The notes below the pieces were generated by a model. It had not been told where the DNA came from. It worked only from the letters and a program-made list of their open reading frames with translations, and did no database searches. Of a stretch of 64,000 nucleotides of DNA, positions 9,356-17,834 are shown one piece after another. The stretch is taken from NCBI GenBank assembly GCA_902491395.1, contig CABUHO010000011.1, forward strand, positions 6,948-70,947, read 5' to 3'. Each line of letters opens with the position of its first letter. Positions within the stretch are counted from its first letter, which is position 1. The translations under genes were made by a program, and so were the position numbers. This DNA comes from an uncultured Collinsella sp. Its GTDB lineage: Bacteria > Actinomycetota > Coriobacteriia > Coriobacteriales > Coriobacteriaceae.

Positions 9356-10279
9356 CTACACGCCTACGACGACGAAGACGAACGCGAGGACCGCGATGCC
9401 GACGACGGCCCAGGTCTGGTTACCGAGCACCTTGAAGCGCGAACGGGAAACGGAGTTCTCGAGCACGCCGCAGACGACGAAATCGACCAGGCACTTGACG
9501 AGGAAGACGACGGCACCCACGAGAGCGGTGACGCCGATGGTCGCGGGCTCTCCCCAGGGGATGAAGATGGAGGTGAACCAAGCGACGACCACGACCTGCT
9601 TCATGCCCATGGCGAGCTTCATCATGGCCAGGGACGGGCCGGAGAGCTCGGCGAGCGGGCCCTCCTGGAGCTCCTGCTCGGCTTCGGCCTGATCGAACGG
9701 AAGCTTGCCGAGCTCCATGTAACAGGCGGCCGCGAAGGCGACGCCAGCGAGGATAACGGCGACGACGCTCGAGACGTTGCCCGTAACGATGTGCTGACCC
9801 ATGGTCGCAATGTCCGTGGAGCCGCACACGATGGCGACGGTAAACAGAGTGATGAGCATGGACGGCTCGATGAGCACGCTCATGAGGAGCTCGCGGATAC
9901 CGCCGAAGCCCGCGTAGGCGTTGGAGGAATCCACGCCGGACAGCGCGAAGAAGAAGCGGGACAGCGCGAGCGCGTACATGATGGTGATGGCGTCACCAAA
10001 GACGGGCATGGGGCTCTCGAGCGTGAACATGGGCAGGCCCATGGCGAGCATGAACGACACCGCGAGGAACAGCGGCGGCATGATGCGCAGCACGAAGCTC
10101 GAGTCGGAACTCACGGACTCGGGACGCGCCATGAGCTTCGCGAGGTCCCGGTAATCCTGAAGGATGGACGGACCGCGGCGATTGTGCATCTTCGCGCGAA
10201 TCACACGGGCGAGGCCGGAGAAGAAGGGCGCGACCAGCATGACCACGAGGCCCTGCGCTATCGCAAGAACGATGTTCAT
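9356..10279 (-). CDS. hyfC: Hydrogenase membrane anchor subunit, NuoH/HycD type (HyfC)
   Basis: 307 residues with about eight membrane helices, of the NuoH family that docks the hydrogenase module to the membrane arm. Conserved segments include MHNRRGPSILQDYRDLAKL, FGGIRELLMSVLIEP and KLPFDQAEAEQEL, with the charged residues expected of the proton path. The start is the ATG at 10279, 17 bases after hyfB ends and after GGGGAGAGGATATT; the longer open frame runs back into hyfB. Confidence 0.93.
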   Translation of the reverse strand: MNIVLAIAQGLVVMLVAPFFSGLARVIRAKMHNRRGPSILQDYRDLAKLMARPESVSSDSSFVLRIMPPLFLAVSFMLAMGLPMFTLESPMPVFGDAITIMYALALSRFFFALSGVDSSNAYAGFGGIRELLMSVLIEPSMLITLFTVAIVCGSTDIATMGQHIVTGNVSSVVAVILAGVAFAAACYMELGKLPFDQAEAEQELQEGPLAELSGPSLAMMKLAMGMKQVVVVAWFTSIFIPWGEPATIGVTALVGAVVFLVKCLVDFVVCGVLENSVSRSRFKVLGNQTWAVVGIAVLAFVFVVVGV

Positions 10280-10296
10280 AATATCCTCTCCCCTCT

Positions 10297-12315
10297 CTAG
10301 ACCATGACCACGGCGAGCACGAGGAAGACCACGAGCGCCGCGACGATGTAGCAGATGTATACGGAGTAGTTGCCGCCCTCGATCTTGGAGGCGAGGCCGG
10401 CCAGCTTGTCGGCACCCTCGCTCGGTGCATCGACCAGGAAACGGTCGGGCAGGGGCTCGACGCCCTGGGCGACACCGGTGAGCTTCTGGAACACGTGCGC
10501 GATGGACCAGCAGATCTTGGTGCATACCTCGCGCAGGGTGTAGAGCGGGCCCATGAAGATCTCGACGTCGGATGCGAAGCTCGTGGCGACGACGGGCATG
10601 TGCTCGTTGGGCTCGTAGCCGCACGCCCAAGGGTCGGTCTTCTTAGCGGGGGCCTTGGTGCCGAGGCAGGACCTCAACACGAACGCGAGCCCGGTGAGGA
10701 CCACGAGCGCGATGGCGATCGCGGGGGTGGAGGTGGCGGCACCGGAAATCTCGTTCACCAGAGACACGCCCGAGGTGGCCGTGACGGCGGAGCCGGCAAG
10801 CACGCTCTGGGCGACGTCGCCCAGAACCGGGGCGATGACGGGAGAGCCGATTCCCAGCACCACGCAGATGGCCGCGAGGAGCATCTGCGAGAACAACATC
10901 GGAGCCGGGGACTCCTTGGCGTTCGCGGCCTCCTGGGAACGAGGGCTGCTCGCGAACGAAACGCCGTATGCCTTCACGAAGCACGTGACTGCCAGGGCAC
11001 CGGTGATGGCGAGCGCGGCCGCGGAGGCGACGGCGAACACCATGACGACCGGGTCGGAGAGCGTCGAGATGTTGAACAGGGACTGGTAGGTGAACCACTC
11101 GGAAACGAAGCCGTTGAGCGGCGGGATGGCCGAGATGGCAAGGGCACCGATGAGGAAGCAGACGGCCGTGACCGGCATGCGGCGGAACAAACCGCCCATC
11201 TTCTCCATGTTGCGCGTACCCGTGGCATAGAGCAGGGAGCCCGCGCCCAAGAACAGCTCGCCCTTGAACATGGCGTGGTTGAGCGTGTGGTAGAGGGCGG
11301 CCATGAGCGCGATCGTCGCGATGACGTCGTTGCCCAGGGCGTGCGCCGTCATGGACGCGCCGACACCGAGCAAGATGATGCCAATGTTCTCGACGGAGTG
11401 GTAGGCCAGCAGGCGTTTGATGTCGTGCTCGTGGAGGGCGTAGACAACACCCAGGACCGACGAGATGGATCCGAAGACCAGGACCATGAGGCCCCACCAG
11501 AGCTGGACGCCCGAACCCGCGAGCAGGTCCAGACCGACCTTGAGGATTCCCAGGATACCGATCTTGATCATGCCGCCGGACATGAGGGCGGACACGTTGG
11601 ACGGCGCCTCGGGGTGCGCCTGGGGCAGCCAGGAGTGCAGCGGGATGATACCGGCCTTTGCGCCGAATCCGAAGAACGCGAGGACGAAGCAAGCGGAGGA
11701 GACAGCGGGTCCAAAGTCATGCGTACGGAAATCACTGAAGCTGAAGGAACCGCCCACGCCGTTGGTCATGAGCAGGAAGCTCGCCATGATAAGGACAAAG
11801 CCCACGTGCGCGATGACGAAGTAGAGCCAACCGCCCCTAATGGAGTTCTTGTTCTCCTCGATGACGACAAGGAAGTAGCTCGTGAGGGACATGAGCTCGA
11901 AGGCGACCAGGAACCAGAACACGTTGTCGGCGGTGATGACGAGCATCATCGAGGCGACGAAGGTGTTCATGAAGAAGCCGGCGCGCCCGACCTTGCCCGG
12001 GTACTCGTCGAAGTAGGACAGACCGTAGATGAAGCCCGCAAAGGCGAGGATCGAGATGAGGACCACGATCAGGCCCGCAAGGCCGTTAAGCAAGAGCTCG
12101 AGACGGGCGAACGGGAAGAAGAAGACCGTGTTGAGGGACGAAACGTCGCCAAGCACGGCCTCGAGGCCCGCGATGAACGACAGCACGGCCGCGACGGCGC
12201 CGATCAGGCAGCCGGCAGTCTTGGCGGCGTTATCGGCCTTAATCAGCAGAACCGAGGCGAGCGCACCGATGCACGAGACGGCAAGCGATGCGATAAACAG
12301 CGTCATGCTATCCAT
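10297..12315 (-). CDS. hyfB: Antiporter-like membrane subunit of hydrogenase (HyfB/HycC)
   Basis: 672 residues, the usual length of HyfB, with about 14-16 membrane segments and a longer C-terminal part that would include the lateral helix seen in this family. Conserved features are Glu in VAFELMSLTSY, Lys in GFGAKAGIIPLHSWLPQAH and Lys in NHAMFKGELFLGAG. It overlaps the hyfA stop by 8 bases and has AGGGAG upstream. A second in-frame ATG lies three codons in. Confidence 0.93.
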   Translation of the reverse strand: MDSMTLFIASLAVSCIGALASVLLIKADNAAKTAGCLIGAVAAVLSFIAGLEAVLGDVSSLNTVFFFPFARLELLLNGLAGLIVVLISILAFAGFIYGLSYFDEYPGKVGRAGFFMNTFVASMMLVITADNVFWFLVAFELMSLTSYFLVVIEENKNSIRGGWLYFVIAHVGFVLIMASFLLMTNGVGGSFSFSDFRTHDFGPAVSSACFVLAFFGFGAKAGIIPLHSWLPQAHPEAPSNVSALMSGGMIKIGILGILKVGLDLLAGSGVQLWWGLMVLVFGSISSVLGVVYALHEHDIKRLLAYHSVENIGIILLGVGASMTAHALGNDVIATIALMAALYHTLNHAMFKGELFLGAGSLLYATGTRNMEKMGGLFRRMPVTAVCFLIGALAISAIPPLNGFVSEWFTYQSLFNISTLSDPVVMVFAVASAAALAITGALAVTCFVKAYGVSFASSPRSQEAANAKESPAPMLFSQMLLAAICVVLGIGSPVIAPVLGDVAQSVLAGSAVTATSGVSLVNEISGAATSTPAIAIALVVLTGLAFVLRSCLGTKAPAKKTDPWACGYEPNEHMPVVATSFASDVEIFMGPLYTLREVCTKICWSIAHVFQKLTGVAQGVEPLPDRFLVDAPSEGADKLAGLASKIEGGNYSVYICYIVAALVVFLVLAVVMV

Positions 12316-12925
12316 TGTTTACGCTCCCTTCTGCTTTCTCGGACAGACCCTGGGCCACAGCCGCCACGTCGACGGCAGGGCCGTTCTGAATCGAACGCAG
12401 GCGCTTGGCCTCGTCAAGTTCGCGATCTGCCGCGCCGCCCATGACGGTGAGCGCCTTGGTGGGGCAAGCCGCCACGCAGTGCGGACCCTCGGGGTCGAAG
12501 GCGCACAGGTCGCACTTGACGGCACAGGTGTACTGGCCGGGCGCCCACGTAAGCAGGCTGCTCAGGGACTTAGGGTACGAAGGCGTCGGGTCGCACATGC
12601 CTGCGACACCGGCAATAGACGTGCCGTCCGGATGGATGGCGCCGAAGGGGCACGCGATGGCGCACAGCCTGCACCCGATGCACTCCTGCTCCTTAACGTG
12701 GATGCGGTCGCCATCGTGCTCGATGGCGTTCACCGGGCAGACCTCGGCGCAAGGGGCACCCTCGCAATGGTGGCAGGCCAGGGCGGCCGAAATGCCGCCG
12801 GTCTTCACGAGCGCCAGACGCGGCGTGTCCTGAAGACCCTGCATCCGGTGGGCATCTGCACAGGCGGACTGGCATGTTCCGCAGCCGATGCACCTCTCCG
12901 GGTTGATATCGATGAAGCGGTTCAT
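12308..12925 (-). CDS. hyfA: Four-cluster ferredoxin subunit (HyfA/HycB family)
   Basis: 205 residues with the cysteine spacing of the HycB/HydN family: CIGCGTCQSAC, CHHCEGAPCAEVC, CIGCRLCAIAC and CDLCAFDPEGPHCVAAC, giving four [4Fe-4S] clusters. It should carry electrons from FdhF to the hydrogenase ferredoxin. An in-frame GTG two codons earlier exists, but the ATG at 12925 lies five bases after AGGAAG and is preferred. It is the first gene after the fdhF terminator, so the hyf genes may have their own promoter or depend on read-through. Confidence 0.9.
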   Translation of the reverse strand: MNRFIDINPERCIGCGTCQSACADAHRMQGLQDTPRLALVKTGGISAALACHHCEGAPCAEVCPVNAIEHDGDRIHVKEQECIGCRLCAIACPFGAIHPDGTSIAGVAGMCDPTPSYPKSLSSLLTWAPGQYTCAVKCDLCAFDPEGPHCVAACPTKALTVMGGAADRELDEAKRLRSIQNGPAVDVAAVAQGLSEKAEGSVNNG

Positions 12926-12947
12926 CCCCACTTCCTTTCAAAATAAC

Positions 12948-12982
12948 GGGCCGGGCGTCCGATGCGCTTGGACGCCCGGCCC
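12948..12982 (-). terminator. Strong hairpin between fdhF and hyfA
   Basis: Perfect 13-bp stem GGGCCGGGCGTCC (12948-12960) with its complement at 12970-12982 and a 9-base loop. In the minus direction it is followed by GTTATTTTG, a moderately T-rich run. It should reduce transcription from fdhF into hyfA. Confidence 0.65.
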
Positions 12983-13003
12983 AAAAAGCCAACGAGAACG
13001 GGA

Positions 13004-15226
13004 CTACACGATTTGGTTCACGTGCGTCTCGTCGTCGAACTTGGCGGCGCCGGGCTCAACATCCTGGGGAGCGGCAGCGTCCACCAGAGCCTGCTTGAGC
13101 TCGGTGTACTGACGCTCGACCTCGCCCTCGGCCCAGACCTGGTCGGCGATAGCGTCGACCTGGCAGGCGGAGAACTTGTCCTCGGGCGTATGCGAGACCG
13201 GGTCAACCTTGTGAATGGTCAGCTCGTTGCACTTGCCGATCCACCACTGGTAGGTCATGTAGACCGTGCCCTTGTTGATGCGATCGCTCACGTCGGCACG
13301 GCTGTATACCTGGCCGCGGCGGCTGTGAATCGAGACGATGTCGCCATTCTTGATGCCGCGGGCCTTCGCGTCCGCGGGATTCATGCGAACGAAACCGGGC
13401 TCGTCGGCAAGCAGGGCCAGCGTCTTGCAGTTACCGGTCATCGAACGGCAGCTGTAGTGGCCGACCTCGCGGACGGTGCAAAGGATGAGCGGGTACTCAT
13501 CGTCGGGAAGCTCGGAGGGCGCCTCCCAGTCGTGCGCCATCAGGTTGGCACGGCCGTCCTTGGTGGTGAACTTGCCGCCCGCGAACATGTCGGGGGTGCC
13601 ATGGTCGTTCACATCGGTGCTCTTGACAGGCCACTGTGCGTAGCCGCCCTCGGGAGCCATCTTCTCGTAGGTCGCACCCACAAAGTTGGGGCACAGGCTA
13701 ATGCACTCGTTCCAGATCTGCTCGGTGTTGTCGTAGTGCATGGGATAGCCCATGCGCGTGGACAGGTCCGCGAAGATCTCCCAGTCGTGACGGCACTCGC
13801 CCTTGGGCGGAACGGCCGCGTCAAAGTGCTGGAAGCTACGGTCGGATGCAGTAAAGACACCCTCGTGCTCGCCCCAAGAGGTGGCGGGCAGGATGACGTC
13901 GGCGAGCATGGTCGTCTGCGTCATAAAGATGTCCTGGCAGATGAACAGATCCAGCTCGGAGAGCGTCTTGCGCATACCGGCCGAATCGGGCTCGGTCTGC
14001 ACCGGGTCCTCGCCGTAGTTGTAGAAGCAGTGCACCTTGCCCTCGTCGACCAGGTGGCCCAGGTCGGTGAGCTTGTAGCCCTCCTCGAGCGGGAGCTTTT
14101 CCTCGGGCACGCCCCAAGCCTTGGCAAACTTGGCGCGCACTGCCGGGTCGGTGACTTTCTGGTAGCCAGGGTACAGGTTGGGCAGCATGCCCATATCGCA
14201 GGAGCCCTGGACGTTATTCTGGCCGCGCACGGGCGCGAGGCCGGAGTTGGGTTTGCCGATCTGGCCGGCAACGCAGGCGATGGAGGCGATGGTGTGCACC
14301 GTCTTCAGGTTCTGCTTCTGCTGGCATACGCCCATGCCCCAGCCAATGATGGCAGAAGGCTTCGCCGTGGCGTACATCTCGGCAGCTTGGTGGATCAACG
14401 CGGGCTCGACACCCGTGATGTCCTGTACGGATTCGGGAGTGTAGTTCTTGATGGTCTCCCACCACTCGTCAAAGCCGTTCGTGTGCTCGGCGACGAATTC
14501 CTTGTCGTAGAGGCCATCGTTGACCAAGCAGTTGGCAAAGGCGTTGAGGAACGCAACGTTGCAACCGTTCTTGATCGGAAGGTATAGATCGGCGATACGC
14601 GCGGTTTCGATATGGCGCGGGTCGGCGACGATGATCTTGCAACCCTTTTCTTTGGCTCGCACGATACGCCTTGCGACGATGGGGTGCGAATCGGCAGGGT
14701 TATAGCCGAAGAGGAAAATGCAGCCCGCATCCTCCATACCGGGGATGGAGCATGACATGCAACCTGAACCAACCGTGTCCATCAGACCGAGGACAGTAGG
14801 GCCGTGTCAAGTACGGGCGCAGTTGTCCACGCTGTGGGTGCCGATGCACGCACGCGTAAACTTCTGCATGACGTAGTTCGCCTCATTGCCGCCGCCTCGC
14901 GAAGAGCCGGTGGTCATGACAGCGTTAGGACCATATTCGTCAATTATGGCCTGCATCTTAGATGCGGTGAAATCCAGTGCCTCGTCCCAGCTTACGCGCT
15001 CAAGATCCGCGCCCTTGGTGCGGCGGATCATCGGGTGCAGTACGCGAGGAGTCAAGATCTTGATGTCGTTGATGAAGTCGTAGCCGCTCATGCCCTTAAG
15101 GCACAGCTCGCCCTGATTGGTGATGCCGTTGAGCGGTTCGGTACCCACGACCTGGCCGTTTTGGACCAGGAGGTTAAACTGGCAACCGGCGCCGCAATAC
15201 GGGCAGATCACTTTGTGCTTCTCCAT
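13004..15226 (-). CDS. fdhF: Formate dehydrogenase H, selenoprotein with in-frame TGA at codon 140
   Basis: 740 residues read through an in-frame TGA at 14809-14807 (codon 140), predicted selenocysteine. The N-terminal [4Fe-4S] ligands are Cys8, Cys11, Cys15 and Cys42, and Sec falls at 140: the same numbering as E. coli FdhF. Around the TGA the protein reads NCART-Sec-HGPTVLGL. Later blocks VFTASDRSFQ, VREVGHYSCRSMTGNC and YMTYQWWIGKCNEL fit molybdopterin binding. It oxidises formate to CO2 and feeds HydN/HyfA. The start ATG follows TAGGAGGG. Conventional callers would split it into two genes at 14807. A SECIS-like hairpin follows the TGA. Confidence 0.95.
14777..14809 (-). promoter_or_regulatory. 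Predicted SECIS element of fdhF with the UGA codon
   Basis: In the mRNA, UGA (14809-14807) is followed by 12 nt and then a hairpin whose stem is GUCC (14794-14791) with GGAC (14780-14777). Its apical part contains GGUCUG (14788-14783), the same loop sequence as the E. coli fdhF SECIS, at nearly the same distance from the UGA. This is the expected SelB binding site. Confidence 0.8.
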
Positions 15227-15249
15227 GACACCCTCCTACCTTTTTCTGC

Positions 15250-15265
15250 TACCGATTAATCGGTA
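15250..15265. promoter_or_regulatory. 16-bp perfect palindrome upstream of fdhF
   Basis: TACCGATTAATCGGTA is self-complementary and lies 24-39 bases upstream of the fdhF start codon, in the short gap between hydN and fdhF. It could be an operator for a dimeric regulator or an RNA hairpin in the leader. No regulator is identified. Confidence 0.4.
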
Positions 15266-15302
15266 CGTATTTGACAATCGTTGGGCCTGTATGGCCGCCC
15301 GC

Positions 15303-15821
15303 CTACGCCTCGTTTTCGATGGTGGCGCGGGCACGCTCGGCGGTCAGTTCCGCCAGGCGCTCCTCGTCTACCAGGGTGAGGCCCTTGGTCGGGCACGCCT
15401 CGGCACACGCCGGACCGCCGGGACGGTTCACGCACAGGTCGCACTTGAGCACGAAGCTCTTAGTCTGCGAACCCACGCGCACGTCGCCCATCAAGACGGG
15501 GACCTGCGTGGTCGCCACGCTCACGGCGCCAAAGGGGCAGGCCATGACGCAGCTCTTGCAGCCGATGCAGTTGTCCTCGTTGACGCCGATGCGATGGTTC
15601 TTTGGATCAAAGAACAAGGCGCCCGTGGGACAAGCCTTGGCGCACGGGGCATCCTCGCAGTGATGGCACGCCACCGGTGCGGAGATCTCGTAGGTGCGCG
15701 TCACGCGCAGACGCGGCGCGGCGATGTCGCCGGGGATGTCGTGCGCCTCGATACACGCCGCCATGCAGGTTTGGCACCCAATGCAGCGTGAGGAATCAGC
15801 CACGACTCGTTTATTGCCCAT
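15303..15821 (-). CDS. hydN: HydN-like ferredoxin with four [4Fe-4S] motifs
   Basis: 172 residues with four cysteine clusters: CIGCQTCMAAC, CHHCEDAPCAKAC, CIGCKSCVMAC and CDLCVNRPGGPACAEAC. It belongs to the HydN/HycB electron-transfer family and lies immediately upstream of fdhF, so it is the likely direct electron acceptor of formate dehydrogenase. The ATG at 15821 follows AGGAGGGAG; the longer open frame has no such site. It is a paralogue of HyfA and the first gene of the minus-strand formate hydrogenlyase block. Confidence 0.88.
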   Translation of the reverse strand: MGNKRVVADSSRCIGCQTCMAACIEAHDIPGDIAAPRLRVTRTYEISAPVACHHCEDAPCAKACPTGALFFDPKNHRIGVNEDNCIGCKSCVMACPFGAVSVATTQVPVLMGDVRVGSQTKSFVLKCDLCVNRPGGPACAEACPTKGLTLVDEERLAELTAERARATIENEA

Positions 15822-16249
15822 GTTGTTCACTCCCTCCTGAATCCCTTGCCGGAGAGACCCTGTCGACGTTGCCCCAAGCCGCCCGTGGCCTGGCATCGAC
15901 GTATCGAATGCATGCGGCGAAACAGGCACTCGGTAGAATTTCTCCAACGGTATACAGGTTGAATATACGCAGTTGCAGGGGGCAAACTTGAGCGTAGGCC
16001 CTGCAATACGGGTGTATTGCAGGGGTTTGGGCTGGTTAGGATTATTCTTGGGTAGCTATAAAGATAAGTGTATTACACGCGTACGCCAAGAAAGATTTCA
16101 CGCTCGTTTATGCAGGATGTAGTACGTTTGTAATGTTGATCGCACTCAATTACTCTAGTGCAATAAAGTAGTAGTTATAAAATTGGCTATTACTAGCCGA
16201 AGCTGTATTTGACTATTGCATATTGCACGCTCATTAAGGGAGGCCAGTG
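15822..16249. other. 428-bp divergent intergenic region between hydN and the toxin-antitoxin pair
   Basis: No gene is seen. It must hold the promoters for hydN-fdhF (minus) and for the antitoxin (plus). It contains a strong inverted repeat at 15999-16024 with a related half-site at 15974-15980. A TATATT box for the minus strand lies at 15962-15967, without a clear -35 box. No convincing sigma-54 site was found. The right half is distinctly AT-rich. Confidence 0.6.
15999..16024. promoter_or_regulatory. Candidate operator upstream of hydN-fdhF
   Basis: Perfect 11-bp inverted repeat CCCTGCAATAC / GTATTGCAGGG with a 4-base spacer. A further TTGCAGGG half-site lies at 15974-15981. It lies about 180 bases upstream of hydN in the minus direction, a place consistent with a regulator of the formate hydrogenlyase genes. 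It could alternatively be a hairpin, but no transcript is known to cross it. Confidence 0.45.
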
Positions 16250-16573
16250 ATGTCATCGACTCAAAAAAGAGCCATCCTGCAGGTGCGCATTCGCGAGGAA
16301 GACAAGCAGCATGCCGAACGTCTCTACGACGCCATGGGCACATCGCTCGCCGAGGCCGTTCGTCTTTTTGTCGCGCAGAGCATTTTGATGCGCAAGCTCC
16401 CCTTTCAGCCGGTTGCCGTACGCTCAAAGGACGGCACCGCCGCCTATGGATCACTCAAAGCATATGGGGACCCCAATCGCCGCTCCGAGGAGCGCAATGC
16501 CTGGATTGAATACCTTGCTACAGAAAGCGACGATTCGGTTTTGGGTCCCGAGGAAGTAGATATCCATGAGTAG
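16250..16573 (+). CDS. RelB/DinJ-family antitoxin
   Basis: 107 residues. The N-terminal half (ILQVRIREEDKQHAERLYDAMG, then SLAEAVRLFVAQSILMRKLPF) is the ribbon-helix-helix DNA-binding region typical of RelB/DinJ antitoxins. The C-terminal part should wrap the toxin. The ATG at 16250 follows AAGGGAGG; a GTG directly before it is less well placed. Its last codons overlap the toxin gene by 8 bases, so the pair is translationally coupled and probably self-repressed from the AT-rich upstream region. Confidence 0.82.
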   Translation: MSSTQKRAILQVRIREEDKQHAERLYDAMGTSLAEAVRLFVAQSILMRKLPFQPVAVRSKDGTAAYGSLKAYGDPNRRSEERNAWIEYLATESDDSVLGPEEVDIHE

Positions 16574-17042
16574 CACCATCATCGACGAGACCGTCATCCT
16601 ACGCTACCTGCTTGACGACGACGAGGTTCTGTCGCCACGCGCCGCCAAGGTCATCGCCACGCGCACCGCTCGTGTCTACCCCGAAATCATCACGCGCGTC
16701 GTGGTCACGCTGCGCGACGTCTATAAGGTTCCCCGCGTTGAGATTGCTGCAGCCATGAAAAGGCTGCTCGATGACGTCATGGTCGACGAGCCCACCGTTG
16801 TCGCTCTTGCCGTCAAACTCTTTGGCAAGACCCATATGGACTTTACCGATTGCCTCCTCGCAGCCCGAACCGCTATCTATAACGATGATGTCGTGAGCTT
16901 TGGCAAGCCCATCATCCAAGGCATGATCGATTACCGCCGCAAGCGCCAAACCTCAGCCGAAGCCCGCAACCGAAGCACCGACGCCCGCGGCCACGGCACC
17001 GACGCCACCATCGACAAGCTCCGCCACCACGGTCGCCACTAG
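16566..17042 (+). CDS. PIN-domain ribonuclease toxin
   Basis: 158 residues. The first 130 form a PIN domain: IDETVILRYLLDDD near the N-terminus supplies the first acidic residues, an EIITRVV segment a second, and DFTDCLLAA the third group, followed by VSFGKPI. Such proteins cleave tRNA or other RNA and are held in check by the upstream antitoxin. The C-terminal 30 residues are a low-complexity basic tail (Arg, His) not part of the fold. A PIN toxin is a less usual partner for a RelB/DinJ antitoxin. Confidence 0.75.
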   Translation: MSSTIIDETVILRYLLDDDEVLSPRAAKVIATRTARVYPEIITRVVVTLRDVYKVPRVEIAAAMKRLLDDVMVDEPTVVALAVKLFGKTHMDFTDCLLAARTAIYNDDVVSFGKPIIQGMIDYRRKRQTSAEARNRSTDARGHGTDATIDKLRHHGRH

Positions 17043-17055
17043 CCCCATCCCACCC

Positions 17056-17125
17056 TAAGTTGCGGTGAAATAGTTCCTGGATTAGGCTTATTCGCGCTTT
17101 TCAGAAATTAATTCACCGCAACTTA
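17056..17125. repeat. Palindromic repeat family A, copy 1
   Basis: Ends are TAAGTTGCGGTGAAATAG and ATTCACCGCAACTTA in inverted orientation around about 37 bases. The same termini occur at 55363-55433. It is a REP-like extragenic palindrome rather than a terminator, as it lacks a T run. Confidence 0.75.
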
Positions 17126-17175
17126 AAGGCTGGCCATCCGAAACCGGCAGCCTTGGACCGCGAATCACACCGTTC

Positions 17176-17335
17176 GCCACGAAATGGGCCCATCTACTAC
17201 GTTTAACCGATTGCCCTCAACCATACCGAAATCCGGAAAATCAAAACCGCTGGTAGATGGCTTGCCGATTTTCCGAAAATGCGGCTATGGTCGACCCCTG
17301 CAGGTCAAACGTAGTAGATGGGCCGCTTTCGTGGC
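17176..17335. repeat. Long hairpin element, palindromic repeat family C
   Basis: Outer arms GCCACGAAATGGGCCCATCT... (17176-17204) and its near-complement (17307-17335), middle arms CCATACCG (17221-17228) and CGGCTATGG (17282-17290), and inner arms CGGAAAATC (17234-17242) and GATTTTCCG (17267-17275) give one long imperfect hairpin. GTAGATGG also occurs in the apical region. An outer-arm remnant recurs at 56604-56628. Confidence 0.65.
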
Positions 17336-17354
17336 TCAGCACCGAACCAGTCAT

Positions 17355-17424
17355 TTTGGAACAGGGCTTTTTGACCACATTTGCCAGTCGATCGCTAGAG
17401 TAGTCAAAAATGCCCCGTCCCAAA
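17355..17424. repeat. Imperfect inverted repeat next to family C
   Basis: TTTTGGAACAGGGCTTTTTGAC on the left faces GTCAAAAATGCCCCGTCCCAAA on the right, an imperfect stem of about 22 bases with a loop of about 26. No gene is nearby to use it as a terminator. Confidence 0.5.
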
Positions 17425-17586
17425 TTAGCTACCCCGGCCTTCAATGGGTTCGCAAAAGCCAATAGACAGTCCGTATTTCAACGCAACTTAGGTGGAGCAT
17501 GGGGCGAACTCGATTCCCGTACCCCGTACACTTACGAAAATGGCTCTGGTCCCAAAAGGAAACCAAAGCCGTTAAAACAATTCTTA

Positions 17587-17660
17587 TGGAGCGGGCGACG
17601 GGAATCGAACCCGCGTCATCAGCTTGGAAGGCTGGGGTTCTACCATTGAACTACGCCCGC
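17587..17660 (-). tRNA. tRNA-Gly (anticodon UCC)
   Basis: 74 nt including an encoded CCA end. The acceptor stem GCGGGCG pairs with CGCCCGC, the anticodon loop CTTCCAA gives UCC, and the T arm contains GGTTCGATTCC. Confidence 0.95.
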
Positions 17661-17666
17661 AAGATA

Positions 17667-17743
17667 TGGTCGGGACGACAGGATTTGAACCTGCGACATC
17701 CTGCTCCCAAAGCAGGCGCGCTACCAAACTGCGCCACGTCCCG
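17667..17743 (-). tRNA. tRNA-Pro (anticodon UGG)
   Basis: 77 nt including an encoded CCA end. The acceptor stem CGGGACG pairs with CGTCCCG, the anticodon stem CCTGC/GCAGG has loop TTTGGGA giving UGG, and the T arm contains GGTTCAAATCC. It is six bases upstream of tRNA-Gly and probably co-transcribed. Confidence 0.95.
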
Positions 17744-17834
17744 AAGGTGTTGAGCAGCTAAGGTCTAAACCTTGCGTGTCCCAAAGCGAAGGAAATTATA
17801 GGGGAGACTCCCCGCCTGTGCAAGCGCAGAAACC

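Larger units (their letters stand above)
17043..17586. other. 544-bp intergenic block made of palindromic repeats
   Basis: No protein gene is supported. It holds three successive inverted-repeat structures: 17056-17125, 17176-17335 and an imperfect one at about 17355-17424. Two of these repeat families recur elsewhere in this window. The left edge is the toxin stop codon and the right edge is tRNA-Gly. Confidence 0.7.

Noticed and set aside
14783..14809. fdhF as a pseudogene or two genes broken by a stop codon
   Set aside because: The stop is TGA at the known selenocysteine position with a SECIS-like hairpin, and both halves are intact and in the same frame.
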